Numbered from the stretch's first letter, positions 42,364 to 50,932 are shown. The stretch: DNA of 64,000 nucleotides from Flavobacterium gilvum (GCF_001761465.1 NZ_CP017479.1:3100001-3164000), one strand, 5' to 3'. The notes: generated by a model not told the origin, from the sequence alone. Program-made: numbers and translations.

Positions 42364-44109
42364 ATGCAATTATTTGACTGGATTGTACTCATTGCAACAC
42401 TACTATTCATTGTAATTTACGGTGCCTGGAAAACTAGAGGTAGCAAGAATGTTGATGATTATATACTTGACAATAACACTACTCCTTGGTTTACGGTAGG
42501 ACTTTCTGTAATGGCTACGCAAGCCAGTGCCATTACCTTTTTGTCGACACCGGGTCAGGCTTTTCATGACGGAATGGGGTTTGTGCAATTCTATTTTGGT
42601 TTACCAATAGCCATGGTTGTCATCTGCCTTACCTTTATTCCTATTTACCACAAATACAAAGTTTACACCGCTTATGAGTATCTGGAAAAAAGATTTGATT
42701 TAAAAACCCGTTCTCTCGCAGCTATTTTGTTTTTGGTACAAAGAGGTTTAGGAACAGGAATTACTATTTATGCACCTTCCATTATTTTATCAGCTTTATT
42801 GGGATGGAATCTTACCTACACGAATATTATTATTGGTATTTTGGTAATTATTTACACTTTTTCCGGTGGAACCAAAGCGGTGAATGTGACGCAAAAACAA
42901 CAAATGTTTGTCATATTGACCGGTATGATGATCACTTTTTTTCTGATTTTTGATTATTTACCCAATGACATGACCTTTGATAACGCCCTGCATATCGCCG
43001 GAGCCAATCAAAAAATGAACATCGTAAATTTTTCTTTTGATTTAGATGAAAAATATACTTTCTGGAGCGGTATCACGGGCGGGTTCTTCCTTGCCTTAGC
43101 CTATTTTGGAACAGACCAATCGCAGGTAGGACGTTATTTATCAGGTAAATCAGTAAAGGAAAGTCAGATGGGATTAATTATGAACGGATTTTTAAAAGTT
43201 CCCATGCAATTCCTTATTTTACTGACCGGAGTGATGGTTTTTGTCTTTTTTCAATTCAATGTAACACCTTTGAATTTTAACCCAAATAATAAAATAATCG
43301 TAGAAAATTCTAAATACAAAACCGAATACCAGAATCTACAGAAAGAACTGGATCAGTTATCCGAAAACGAAAAAGTCATTAATCTACTGTACATTGACCA
43401 ACTCAATCAGGATTACGACAATCCTACCCTTCGAAAAGGATTAGTAGATTTGGCTATCAAAGAAAAAGAATTAAGAGCCAAGGCCAAAGAAATAATAACC
43501 AAAGCAGACAGCAAAGCAGAAACAAACGATAAAGATTATGTGTTTTTCTATTTCATACTTCATTACCTACCCAAAGGTTTAATCGGTTTATTACTTGCTG
43601 TAATCATTTCTGCGGCGATGTCTTCTACGGCTTCGGGGCTAACGGCTTTGGCATCGACAACAGCAATTGATATTTATAAACGTAACATAAAAGAAGAAAA
43701 AGACGAAAAACATTATCTGAATGCTTCCAAACTTTTCACTCTTATGTGGGGAATTATCGCTATTGCTTTTGCTTGTATTGCAACACTTTTTGAAAATTTA
43801 ATTCAATTGGTAAACATCATCGGATCTATATTTTACGGAACCGTTCTTGGTATTTTCCTTGTTGGTTTTTATACCAAAAAAATACAGGGAAAATCAATTT
43901 ACTACAGTGCCATCATCAGCCAAATTGCAATTTTTATCATTTATTATTTCACGAATTTCATTTACCCTAGCGGAGCCGAAAAATTGGGGTATTTATGGCT
44001 TAATTTTATTGGGGCATTGCTCACAATAATTTTATCCTATTTACTCCAAATATCAGTCTTCAAAAGCGAGGAAGAACTAACAACATTAGTAGACAATAGT
44101 ATTACATAA
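42364..44109 (+). CDS. Sodium:solute symporter (SSS family)
   Basis: A 581-residue inner-membrane transporter with 13 or more hydrophobic segments. The SSS core is visible: WFTVGLSVMATQASAITFLSTPGQAF near residue 40-65, YTFSGGTKAVNVTQKQQMFVI near 160-180, GTDQSQVGRYLSGKS near 245-260 and SAAMSSTASGLTALASTTAIDIYKR near 418-440 (sodium-site serines). A charged insert of about 90 residues (KTEYQNLQKELDQLSENEK to AETNDKD, around 315-390) interrupts it between helices and looks like a coiled coil; such inserts are found in Bacteroidota members. The substrate is unknown. It is downstream of PIG-L. Confidence 0.9.
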   Translation: MQLFDWIVLIATLLFIVIYGAWKTRGSKNVDDYILDNNTTPWFTVGLSVMATQASAITFLSTPGQAFHDGMGFVQFYFGLPIAMVVICLTFIPIYHKYKVYTAYEYLEKRFDLKTRSLAAILFLVQRGLGTGITIYAPSIILSALLGWNLTYTNIIIGILVIIYTFSGGTKAVNVTQKQQMFVILTGMMITFFLIFDYLPNDMTFDNALHIAGANQKMNIVNFSFDLDEKYTFWSGITGGFFLALAYFGTDQSQVGRYLSGKSVKESQMGLIMNGFLKVPMQFLILLTGVMVFVFFQFNVTPLNFNPNNKIIVENSKYKTEYQNLQKELDQLSENEKVINLLYIDQLNQDYDNPTLRKGLVDLAIKEKELRAKAKEIITKADSKAETNDKDYVFFYFILHYLPKGLIGLLLAVIISAAMSSTASGLTALASTTAIDIYKRNIKEEKDEKHYLNASKLFTLMWGIIAIAFACIATLFENLIQLVNIIGSIFYGTVLGIFLVGFYTKKIQGKSIYYSAIISQIAIFIIYYFTNFIYPSGAEKLGYLWLNFIGALLTIILSYLLQISVFKSEEELTTLVDNSIT

Positions 44110-44110
44110 A

Positions 44111-44154
44111 AAAAATCCCGATTCAAATTTTTTCATGAATCGGGATTTTTTTTT
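44111..44154. terminator. Terminator between the SSS and DUF2911 genes
   Basis: AATCCCGATTCA pairs with TGAATCGGGATT across an ~11-base loop, flanked by A and T runs, so it serves both convergent genes. Confidence 0.9.
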
Positions 44155-44181
44155 AATTCTGTCGTAAAGATGGCTATAGAT

Positions 44182-45033
44182 TTATTGTTCTTTTTTACTC
44201 CATTCAGCAATACTTTCTTTATTCATTTTTACGTAATCCTGGTTTTTGGCAGCTTCAGCCGCTGCAAGAGAAATTTTTGCTGTTTCGATAGCATTTTTAT
44301 AATCGCTTGATCTTGCCTGAATCTGTGATTTCAAACGAGTGTACCAATACGGTTTTTCTGTACTCATATCCATTGCTTTGTCAATGTAGTTCAAAGCTTT
44401 TGCGTTATCTCCATTTGATTGAAAAACATATTGTGCTGCCGTAAAGTAATCCGCCGATGTAGGACCCGCCAGAACTTTTTCTATACTTTCCATTGTATTC
44501 TTTTGAGTAGGCACTTCAAATTTCATCGAAACAGAAGAATTTTCCCAAGCGATATCCAAATAAGCAAAATTAGCATCCAAACTACTGATTCCTATCGTAA
44601 GTGATTCAACCGGTTTTACGAGGGCCTCCTCTTTTACTGTCGTTCTCAATACGACATTTGCCTCATTCCATACTTCTGGAGTTCCCCAATTGTTGGTCGT
44701 TGAGTAAAAAATCACTTCCCAACTTTCTATTTTAGGAATTGTGTACAATGCATATTTTCCCTTAGGCAAAACTTTACCGTCAATTGTTACATCATCACTA
44801 AAAGAAATAGTTGTATTTTCATTGGCTCCCGTTCTCCATACTTTCCCAAAAGGAACCAAATTTCCAAAAACAGCTCTTCCTCTCGCTGCCGGTCTGCAAT
44901 AAACAATTTCTATATCTGTCAATCCTACGGTTTGAAACACAGTAGACTTAGGGCTGGCTAAAGGAACTTTTACTTGCGCCTCTGCAATGAAAGGAGCAAT
45001 TATTAAAGTTAAAATTAAAAAAATCTTTTTCAT
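44182..45033 (-). CDS. DUF2911 domain protein with TPR-like tail
   Basis: A 283-residue exported protein with a signal peptide (to AEAQ, residue 19). The DUF2911 domain occupies about 22-165: KVPLASPKSTVFQTVGLTDIEIVYCRPAARGRAVFG, VPFGKVWRTGANENTTISFSDDVTIDGK and KGKYALYTIPKIESWEVIFY. The C-terminal ~100 residues are helical with a TPR-like repeat (ADYFTAAQYVFQSNGDNAKALNYIDKAMDMS). Function is unknown; the family is abundant in Bacteroidota. Confidence 0.88.
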   Translation of the reverse strand: MKKIFLILTLIIAPFIAEAQVKVPLASPKSTVFQTVGLTDIEIVYCRPAARGRAVFGNLVPFGKVWRTGANENTTISFSDDVTIDGKVLPKGKYALYTIPKIESWEVIFYSTTNNWGTPEVWNEANVVLRTTVKEEALVKPVESLTIGISSLDANFAYLDIAWENSSVSMKFEVPTQKNTMESIEKVLAGPTSADYFTAAQYVFQSNGDNAKALNYIDKAMDMSTEKPYWYTRLKSQIQARSSDYKNAIETAKISLAAAEAAKNQDYVKMNKESIAEWSKKEQ

Positions 45034-45113
45034 ACTATTATATTGATTTCGAGGGTTTCTTCAAATTTACAAATTCAAAAAACTTAAAATGTTAATTTTT
45101 ATATAATTCAAAA

Positions 45114-45767
45114 TTAAAAACGTGATACTTTCTCGTAATTTAATTCATCAAAATGATTGATTACCAGATCAGCCAAAGACAAATCCTGATCTTTAGAATG
45201 TAAACTGTTGTAACCAACACAAAATATACTCGCGGCTTTCGCTGCTTTCACCCCATTGGTACTGTCTTCAATTACGATACAATTATTTTTTGGAGCAACA
45301 GACAAAGATGCTGCATGCTCAAAAATAGCAGGATTTGGTTTTGATTGCGGAAAATCTTCACCACTCACTATGTGTGAAAAATACTGGTGTAAATCAAAAC
45401 GACCGAAAACACGGTTTATTGTTTCTTTAGAAGCCGATGAAGCCACAATTAGCTGCATTCCGTTCTGATGAAAATCTTTTATTAAATTTTCTACTCCTTC
45501 TAGCAAAGCCAAATCTTCTTTGCTGTCGAATGCTTCATTAAAAATTGATCTTTTTCTCAAAATCAAATCTTCAACTTCGTGTTGTAACTGAAAATGATCT
45601 TTCAATTTCTGAAACGTATTTCGGGTTGACAATCCTGTAAAAGAAGTGTACATTTCCTCAGGAACCTCAATAGCCAGTTCCCCAAATTGTTTGTAATAAG
45701 CATAACGGTGTACGAGTTCTGTATCTACAATTACACCATCCATGTCGAAAATTACGGTTTTTATCAT
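45114..45767 (-). CDS. HAD-superfamily hydrolase (beta-phosphoglucomutase-like)
   Basis: A 217-residue HAD protein with a C1 helical cap. VIFDMDGVIVDTE near residue 4 holds the nucleophile Asp pair, LIVASSASKETINRVF near 104 gives motif II, and SKPNPAIFEHAASLSVAPKNNCIVIEDSTNGVKAAKAA near 145-175 covers motifs III and IV. The group includes phosphoglucomutases and sugar-phosphate phosphatases; the substrate cannot be told. It is single, with a short repetitive tract upstream. Confidence 0.87.
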   Translation of the reverse strand: MIKTVIFDMDGVIVDTELVHRYAYYKQFGELAIEVPEEMYTSFTGLSTRNTFQKLKDHFQLQHEVEDLILRKRSIFNEAFDSKEDLALLEGVENLIKDFHQNGMQLIVASSASKETINRVFGRFDLHQYFSHIVSGEDFPQSKPNPAIFEHAASLSVAPKNNCIVIEDSTNGVKAAKAASIFCVGYNSLHSKDQDLSLADLVINHFDELNYEKVSRF

Positions 45768-45905
45768 TTTTTTTTCTTTGAGATTCTAAGATTCTGAGAT
45801 GCTAAGTTTCTAAGCTATTTAGACAACTTAATTATATTTTGGTTTAATTAAGTTTAATGTTGTTTAAACTTTTAAAACGATTAAACCTTTAAACGATTAA
45901 ACTTT

Positions 45906-46625
45906 CTATTCTTTTTTAAGCAAATATCTAATCACTGTTTCGGCGGCATGAAGACCAAACAATCCAGGCATATAACTATTGGTTCCGTAGAATGATTTTT
46001 TATAATTAGAACCATCAGTCGTTTTGACACTTCCTTCGTCTGGTTTTTCTAAAGAAAATACGGCTTTTACACCTCTGCTAACGCCCATTTTTTTAAGGCG
46101 TTTTCGAACCACTTTTGCAAGCGGACACACTGTTGTTTTAGAAATATCTTTTACAACCACTTTACTGGCAATCATTTTTCCGCCAGCACCCATATTCGAA
46201 ATGATTTTCACACCTTTTTTCTTAGCTCCAACAATCAAATTCAATTTTGGAGTAATACTGTCGATGCAATCTAAAACGTAATCAAAATCGGTACTCACAA
46301 TTTCAAAAGCACGCTCTGGCGAAAGAAATTCTTTTACTCTTATCAAATTCAATTCTGGATTAATATCCATCAATCTATCACCCACAATATCTACTTTTGG
46401 TTCTCCAACAGTAGAATGTAAGGCAGGCAACTGTCTGTTAATATTGGTAATATCCACCACATCTCCATCTACAATAGTCATGGTTCCCACTCCAGCTCTT
46501 GCCAGAAACTCGGCTGCAAACGACCCTACTCCACCAAGCCCAACGACCATTATATGGGAATCTTTTAATCTTTGTAATCCTTCTTTTCTAAATAATAGTT
46601 CGGCTCTTTCCGTCCATTCTGCCAT
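45906..46625 (-). CDS. tcdA: tRNA threonylcarbamoyladenosine dehydratase (TcdA)
   Basis: A 239-residue E1-like enzyme that forms the cyclic ct6A in tRNA. The ATP-binding motif HIMVVGLGGVGSFAAEFLARAGVGTMTIVDGD spans residues 24-56, with VDITNINRQLPALHST next, YVLDCIDSITPKLNLI near 117 and VKVRK-like VVRKRLKKMGVSRGVKAVFSLEKP near 172. The C-terminal GTNSYMPGLFGLHAAETVI is typical. It has family length and lacks the catalytic Cys of true ubiquitin E1 proteins. It is followed upstream by the TatD gene on the same strand. Confidence 0.92.
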   Translation of the reverse strand: MAEWTERAELLFRKEGLQRLKDSHIMVVGLGGVGSFAAEFLARAGVGTMTIVDGDVVDITNINRQLPALHSTVGEPKVDIVGDRLMDINPELNLIRVKEFLSPERAFEIVSTDFDYVLDCIDSITPKLNLIVGAKKKGVKIISNMGAGGKMIASKVVVKDISKTTVCPLAKVVRKRLKKMGVSRGVKAVFSLEKPDEGSVKTTDGSNYKKSFYGTNSYMPGLFGLHAAETVIRYLLKKE

Positions 46626-46669
46626 ACCTCTTTTTTGTTTTTTGTTTATTGTTTATTGTTTGCTGTGAA

Positions 46670-47323
46670 TTACAACCTATTTTTAAAAACGGTTGCAAAA
46701 TTACTCTTTATTTGTTGTTTCAGCTCATCCAAACTCCAATTTTTATATTGTGCTGCCAAGGCATACACTTCTTCGATTCCTACTTCTGCTGTATCCGTTT
46801 CCAGAAAAAAACGATCATTCGGAATACTCTCAAAAACAGTTTTCAATTCTGGATTTTGCAATAAATATTTTCCAAACGAAAGATAAAATCCGTTATCAAT
46901 GAGTCCTTTTGCCATTTGCTTATTTTTCGAAAAACCATGAATAATCATCGGAACCGTAATTTTTAATTTTTTCTTTATGGCAATTACTTCCTGAAAAGCA
47001 GCCACACAATGAATCACAACAGGTTTATTATGTTTTTGTGCCAAAAGCAATTGCCTTTCAAAAACGATTTCCTGCAAAGTAAAAGGAATTTCAATGCGCT
47101 TATCAAATCCACACTCACCAATAGACAAACAATTTATTTCCAGTATTTTATCATTTATTATCTGCAATTCTTCTTCAAGTGAATTTTCGGCAATACGCCA
47201 CGGATGAATCCCAATAGAATAATGCGGAATCGAGACGTCAAACTCACGAGGATACTGATTAACGAGTTCCAAAACTGTTTCCTGATTGGTGAATTTGTGA
47301 GTATGTAAATTAAAATATTCCAT
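46670..47323 (-). CDS. TatD family metal-dependent hydrolase
   Basis: A 217-residue TIM-barrel hydrolase. The start MEYFNLHTHKFTNQE has a HxH-like zinc-binding N-terminus, IGIHPWRI near 37 and IGECGFDKR near 67 supply further family sites, KPVVIHCVAAFQEVI near 95 and MIIHGFSKNKQM near 117 carry the metal-binding histidines, and FLETDTAEVG near 170 holds the catalytic Asp. It is shorter than E. coli TatD (260 aa), as is usual in Bacteroidota. Known relatives act as DNases or repair nucleases. It lies upstream of tcdA, 44 bases apart. Confidence 0.85.
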   Translation of the reverse strand: MEYFNLHTHKFTNQETVLELVNQYPREFDVSIPHYSIGIHPWRIAENSLEEELQIINDKILEINCLSIGECGFDKRIEIPFTLQEIVFERQLLLAQKHNKPVVIHCVAAFQEVIAIKKKLKITVPMIIHGFSKNKQMAKGLIDNGFYLSFGKYLLQNPELKTVFESIPNDRFFLETDTAEVGIEEVYALAAQYKNWSLDELKQQIKSNFATVFKNRL

Positions 47324-47439
47324 TAATCGTGAAGTTCCTTATGTCTGTTTTTATTTCGAAATAAAATTTTAGGCAAAAATAGTTTAAAGTTCCAAAGCCT
47401 CAAAGTTTATGTTTTTCACAGAACCATTAAAAATTATTT

Positions 47440-47560
47440 GGGCGTGCCCCCGTTGAGAAAAGGGGCTTACTCAGCAATGCGCTTATACAGCCCCTTTCCT
47501 CAACGGCGTCGGGCTATCCGCGCTACTTCGGTAGCTTGCTCCTATCCCTCACGCAAAAAA
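47440..47560. repeat. GC-rich REP-like element with a UUCG hairpin
   Basis: A GC-rich island in AT-rich surroundings. CCGTTGAG...AGGGGCT (from 47450) pairs with AGCCCC...CTCAACGG (47489-47506). It is followed by GGGCTATCC, the hairpin GCTAC-UUCG-GTAGC (47522-47535), then TCCTATCCC and CACGC. Elements with GGGCTATCCG...CTATCCCT words are widespread between genes in flavobacteria (from general knowledge). There is no coding content. Confidence 0.7.
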
Positions 47561-47593
47561 CATAACTACTTTTAAAAACATTAACATACTTGA

Positions 47594-47669
47594 GACGAGT
47601 AAAATAGCTACAAAACTAAAAAATTAGTTAATAAACTATAAAAATAGTTTGTGAACTAAAAATATAGTT
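47594..47669 (+). promoter_or_regulatory. Phased BlaI-type operator array
   Basis: Three 16-bp dyads, AACTAAAAAATTAGTT (47614-47629), AACTATAAAAATAGTT (47634-47649) and AACTAAAAATATAGTT (47654-47669), are separated by exactly 4 bases, giving a 20-bp period. A degenerate fourth half-copy lies at 47594-47609. They sit 47-122 bases before the blaI start and probably bind the BlaI-like repressor in tandem. Confidence 0.75.
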
Positions 47670-47715
47670 GTAAGTTTGATTTGAAATTTTATTCTAAATT
47701 TTAAAAACAAACAAA

Positions 47716-48075
47716 ATGCAAAAGTTAACAAACAAGGAAGAAGAAATCATGCAGATTTTATGGAAGCTCAAAAAAGCATTCGTAAAAGAAGTAATGGCCG
47801 AAATCACCGAAGACCAACCACATTACAACACCCTATCCACAATTATCCGGAATTTGGAGGAAAAAGGATATGTTTCGTATAATGCCTTTGGCAACACGCA
47901 CCAATACTACCCGCTGGTAAGTATCGAAGAATACCGAAAAAAATTCATGAGCAGGGCAATTGACAATTATTTCAATAGTTCCTATAAAAATATGGTTTCC
48001 TTCTTTGCCAAAGAAGAAGAAATAACCGCCGAGGAACTCAGGGAAATTCTAGCCATGATTGAACAAAAAAAATAA
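47716..48075 (+). CDS. BlaI/MecI/CopY-type repressor
   Basis: A 119-residue winged-helix repressor. LTNKEEEIMQILWKLKKAFVKEVMAEI, HYNTLSTIIRNLEEKGYVSYNAFGNTHQYYPLVS and the dimerisation helices to the end match BlaI. In the classical system BlaI represses a beta-lactamase gene until BlaR1 triggers its cleavage. No beta-lactamase is nearby; in Bacteroidota such pairs regulate other envelope genes. It is preceded by a phased operator array and is followed six bases later by the BlaR1-like gene. Confidence 0.9.
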   Translation: MQKLTNKEEEIMQILWKLKKAFVKEVMAEITEDQPHYNTLSTIIRNLEEKGYVSYNAFGNTHQYYPLVSIEEYRKKFMSRAIDNYFNSSYKNMVSFFAKEEEITAEELREILAMIEQKK

Positions 48076-48081
48076 CCTACT

Positions 48082-49827
48082 ATGGAAACACTATTCATAA
48101 ATATCATAAAATCCAGCGGATTGATTGCAATGTTCTATATTGCTTATTATTTGCTTTTGCGAAAAGAAACATTTTTTACAGCAAATCGTTGGTTTCTTTT
48201 GGCAGGTTTGATGACCTCCGTGATTTTACCATGGATAGTTTTCACTACAATCGTTTGGGTAGAACCCACACCAACCAACATAGATTGGTCAAAAATCCCA
48301 ATGACACCCGTGCAGGAAGAAAGCTTTGAGATTAATTGGTATTACATTTTAGCAATTGCTTACACAATTGGAAGCGTACTTTTAATAACACAATTTATCT
48401 ACGACTTTTATAATCTAAACCGTGTCATTAAAGGAAAGTCCATTCAGCACCAAGCCGATTATAAATTCATAGACACGACAGAAAACATTGCGCCTTTCTC
48501 CTATTTCAACACCATCGTTTACAATTCATCACTGTACAGCGAGTCGGAAATGGAAAGCATACTTGAACACGAAAAAGTGCACAGCGAGCAATACCACACA
48601 GTAGACGTCTTAATCACACGTTTCTTCTGTATCTTTTTTTGGTTCAATCCCTTTATTTGGCTGTACAAAAATGCCATTTTGCAAAATTTGGAATTCATCG
48701 CCGATAGCGAAGCAACCAAAAATTTATCCGACAAAAAAGCATATCAACTCACGCTTTTAAAAATAACAACACAAGAGAATTGTGTTGTGCTTACCAATCA
48801 TTTTTATCAATCATTAATCAAAAAACGAATCGTTATGTTAAACAAAAATCAATCAAAAAAATGGAATTTATGGAAGTATGCTTTAGTGCTTCCAGTATTA
48901 GTTGCCTTTATGGTCCTATTTCAAATAGAAGTAATTGCACAAGAGAAAACAAAACCAAAACAGACAATTGAAAAAAAGTTAGCAATAATAGATTTTATTA
49001 TTACCAAAAACACCAGCAACCAAGAAATCAAAGAGCAATGCGAAAAACTGAATAAAACATTTAATGTTAATTTGACTTTTTTTAATATCAAGAGAAATTC
49101 GAAAGGGGAAATTATAAATATTGACGGAAAATTTGAAGACCAAACAGGCAGTGCTAGTTGTAATCAATCTGAAAACCCAATTAAACCGTTTAGATTCTAT
49201 TATAATCCAACTAATAAAGAAATGGGCTTTGACATGGATATATCTAATTCAAAAAACAACAAAGGAAGACAATCTACTTCTAATACTATTTCATCACCAG
49301 CACTTCCACCAAAAGTTAAAACGATAAAAATTGCCCCATCAGTTTCACCAGCGGAAAGTACTGCTACTCCACCAGCACTACCACCAACTGTAAAAAGCAC
49401 TACTCCGCCTGCTCTCCCACCAAAGGTTTCGACAATAAAATTCACATACCCTACTGAAAAAAATCAAATAATAGCTTCAAATAGCAACAACAAAACTGTT
49501 TCAATCAACGAACCAATGATTATTATTGATGGAGTAAAAGCAGATTCAAAAACAACAGTCAATAGCTTAAATAAAGAAGAAAATAACAAAACATATTTTC
49601 AAATTAATGGACCAGTAACCTTACCTCCAGTTATCATAATGAATGGAGTCAAAATCAACAGTATTTCCAGTGTGAATGAAATTAATCCTGATGCCATAAA
49701 AAGCATGAATATTTTAAAAGGCAAAACTGCTGAAGATAAATATGGAAAAGATGGGAAAAATGGGGTAATTGAAATTACAACAAAAGAAAATGCTGTTATT
49801 TTAAAAGAATCTCCTAAAAAGGATTGA
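48082..49827 (+). CDS. BlaR1-like M56 metallopeptidase with TonB-plug-like tail
   Basis: A 581-residue membrane protein. Three hydrophobic helices precede SILEHEKVHSEQYHTVDVLITRFFCIFFWFNPF near residue 155-185, where HEKVH is the HEXXH zinc motif of M56 peptidases, and a fourth helix follows at about 265-285. The tail is extracytoplasmic. It holds repeated ALPPKV-type proline-rich units (about 405-455) and ends with MNILKGKTAEDKYGKDGKNGVIEITTK, a segment like the plug strand of TonB-dependent receptors. No penicillin-binding sensor domain is present, so the signal differs from BlaR1. It forms an operon with the repressor. Confidence 0.85.
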   Translation: METLFINIIKSSGLIAMFYIAYYLLLRKETFFTANRWFLLAGLMTSVILPWIVFTTIVWVEPTPTNIDWSKIPMTPVQEESFEINWYYILAIAYTIGSVLLITQFIYDFYNLNRVIKGKSIQHQADYKFIDTTENIAPFSYFNTIVYNSSLYSESEMESILEHEKVHSEQYHTVDVLITRFFCIFFWFNPFIWLYKNAILQNLEFIADSEATKNLSDKKAYQLTLLKITTQENCVVLTNHFYQSLIKKRIVMLNKNQSKKWNLWKYALVLPVLVAFMVLFQIEVIAQEKTKPKQTIEKKLAIIDFIITKNTSNQEIKEQCEKLNKTFNVNLTFFNIKRNSKGEIINIDGKFEDQTGSASCNQSENPIKPFRFYYNPTNKEMGFDMDISNSKNNKGRQSTSNTISSPALPPKVKTIKIAPSVSPAESTATPPALPPTVKSTTPPALPPKVSTIKFTYPTEKNQIIASNSNNKTVSINEPMIIIDGVKADSKTTVNSLNKEENNKTYFQINGPVTLPPVIIMNGVKINSISSVNEINPDAIKSMNILKGKTAEDKYGKDGKNGVIEITTKENAVILKESPKKD

Positions 49828-49841
49828 TAAAACACTAAATT

Positions 49842-49872
49842 AAAAAAGACGGTTCAAGACCGTCTTTTTTGT
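49842..49872 (+). terminator. Terminator after the BlaR1-like gene
   Basis: AAAGACGGT TCAAG ACCGTCTTTTTT, about 15-45 bases after the stop at 49827. Confidence 0.88.
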
Positions 49873-49893
49873 ATTTTTAAAAATAAAAACAAT

Positions 49894-50034
49894 ATGTTTA
49901 AAATAGTAGCAAAAATCAACAAGCTCATTTTACCAAGCTTTACCAAACAAAGATTAGATATTTCAAAAGCCAAAAAGTGGCAATTGGCAATTATTGGGTA
50001 TCGCTATTATGTGACTTCCAGAGCACTTGAGTAA
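49894..50034 (+). CDS. Small conserved-type protein (46 aa)
   Basis: A 46-residue ORF, MFKIVAKINKLILPSFTKQR then LDISKAKKWQLAIIGYRYYVTSRALE, between a terminator and convergent apt. The residue pattern (KINKLILPSFTK, WQLAIIGYRYYV) is not random, and I recall closely similar short proteins in other flavobacteria, some labelled 'SsrA-binding protein' although they are too short to be SmpB. The name should not be trusted. A positively charged, partly hydrophobic peptide is all that can be said. Confidence 0.65.
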   Translation: MFKIVAKINKLILPSFTKQRLDISKAKKWQLAIIGYRYYVTSRALE

Positions 50035-50100
50035 ATACAGTCTGAAGATCTCAGTTGGCAGCAATCAGTAATTTGCAAACTTAATTCTGCTATCTGAACA

Positions 50101-50613
50101 CTAATAGGTTATTGCCGCAAAAATCTCATTACCGGCAATTTTTTCTCTTCCGTTCAAGAAAGTGATTTCCATTAGGAAATTGCATTGTACAATTACACCA
50201 CCAAGTTTTTCGACCAATTCGCATACCGCTTTTGCAGTTCCGCCAGTGGCCAAAACATCATCGTGAATCAATATCCTATCTCCTTTTTGAATGGCATCCG
50301 TATGAATTTCAAGCGTATCAGTACCATATTCCAAATCATACGAAGCAGAAATGGTATCAAAAGGTAGTTTATTGGGTTTTCGAACAGGAACAAAACCTGC
50401 ATTCAATTCCTCGGCTAAAAGCATTCCAAAGAAAAAACCACGACTTTCTACTCCAATTACTTTATCAATTTTTTTATTTTTCAATTCTGAAACCAGGATT
50501 TCCAAACATTCTTTTCTTGCATTGGCATCAATTAGCAACGGAGTAATATCTTTAAATACGATTCCCTCTTTCGGAAACCCCTGAATATCACGTATATATT
50601 TTTTTAAGTCCAT
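50101..50613 (-). CDS. apt: Adenine phosphoribosyltransferase
   Basis: A 170-residue purine-salvage enzyme that makes AMP from adenine and PRPP. IRDIQGFPKEGIVFKDITPLL near residue 8, VIGVESRGFFFGMLLAEEL near 53, FVPVRKPNKLPF near 74 and DRILIHDDVLATGGTAKAV near 115-131 are the family motifs, the last being the PRPP-binding loop. Length is normal. It diverges from the tRNA-Arg gene, so it marks the conserved chromosome just outside the integrated element. Confidence 0.96.
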   Translation of the reverse strand: MDLKKYIRDIQGFPKEGIVFKDITPLLIDANARKECLEILVSELKNKKIDKVIGVESRGFFFGMLLAEELNAGFVPVRKPNKLPFDTISASYDLEYGTDTLEIHTDAIQKGDRILIHDDVLATGGTAKAVCELVEKLGGVIVQCNFLMEITFLNGREKIAGNEIFAAITY

Positions 50614-50641
50614 TTTTTTTAATTTTTATGTAAATTTCGGC

Positions 50642-50671
50642 TTGCAAGATACATATTTATTCCTATATTTG
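50642..50671 (+). promoter_or_regulatory. Promoter of tRNA-Arg
   Basis: TTG (50642-50644), 19 bases, then TATATTTG (50664-50671): a full Bacteroidota-type -33/-7 promoter 43 bases before the tRNA start. Confidence 0.8.
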
Positions 50672-50714
50672 CACCCGCAAACAGGTTTAGCGAACGTTAA
50701 ACAAGTTTCAAAAA

Positions 50715-50788
50715 GGCCTCGTGGCGCAACTGAATAGCGCATCTGATTACGGCTCAGAAGGTTACTGGTTTGAATCCAGTCGAGGTCA
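50715..50788 (+). tRNA. tRNA-Arg(ACG)
   Basis: A 74-base cloverleaf: acceptor GGCCTCG with CGAGGTC (one G-U), D-stem GCGC/GCGC, anticodon stem TCTGA/TCAGA with loop TTACGGC giving anticodon ACG, and T-stem ACTGG/CCAGT. CCA is not encoded (the sequence continues ACA...). Its last 13 bases form part of the integration site of the mobile element that follows. Confidence 0.95.
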
Positions 50789-50792
50789 CAAA
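50776..50792. repeat. attL direct repeat (tRNA-Arg 3' end)
   Basis: CCAGTCGAGGTCACAAA, identical to 63534-63550. It covers the 3' part of the T stem, the acceptor strand and four bases beyond, the usual core for tyrosine integrases that use tRNA genes. Confidence 0.9.
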
Positions 50793-50822
50793 CTTAAAGA
50801 ATGAATATTCTTAAACACCAAC

Positions 50823-50848
50823 AAAACCCGCTATTTGCGGGTTTTTTT
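50823..50848 (+). terminator. Terminator supplied by the element downstream of tRNA-Arg
   Basis: AACCCGC TATTT GCGGGTT followed by seven T. It lies inside the element, 35 bases after the tRNA, and would end the tRNA transcript after integration. Confidence 0.9.
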
Positions 50849-50932
50849 ATGGACTTTATTAGTCAATGTTGGTCAATATTCGCCATATCTATTCCCCCTC
50901 AGACTACCCCTCATCATTAAATTGGCGATTTC

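Noticed and set aside
47716..49827. Beta-lactam resistance locus
   Set aside because: BlaI/BlaR1-type genes are present, but there is no beta-lactamase or penicillin-binding domain, so a resistance call is not supported.
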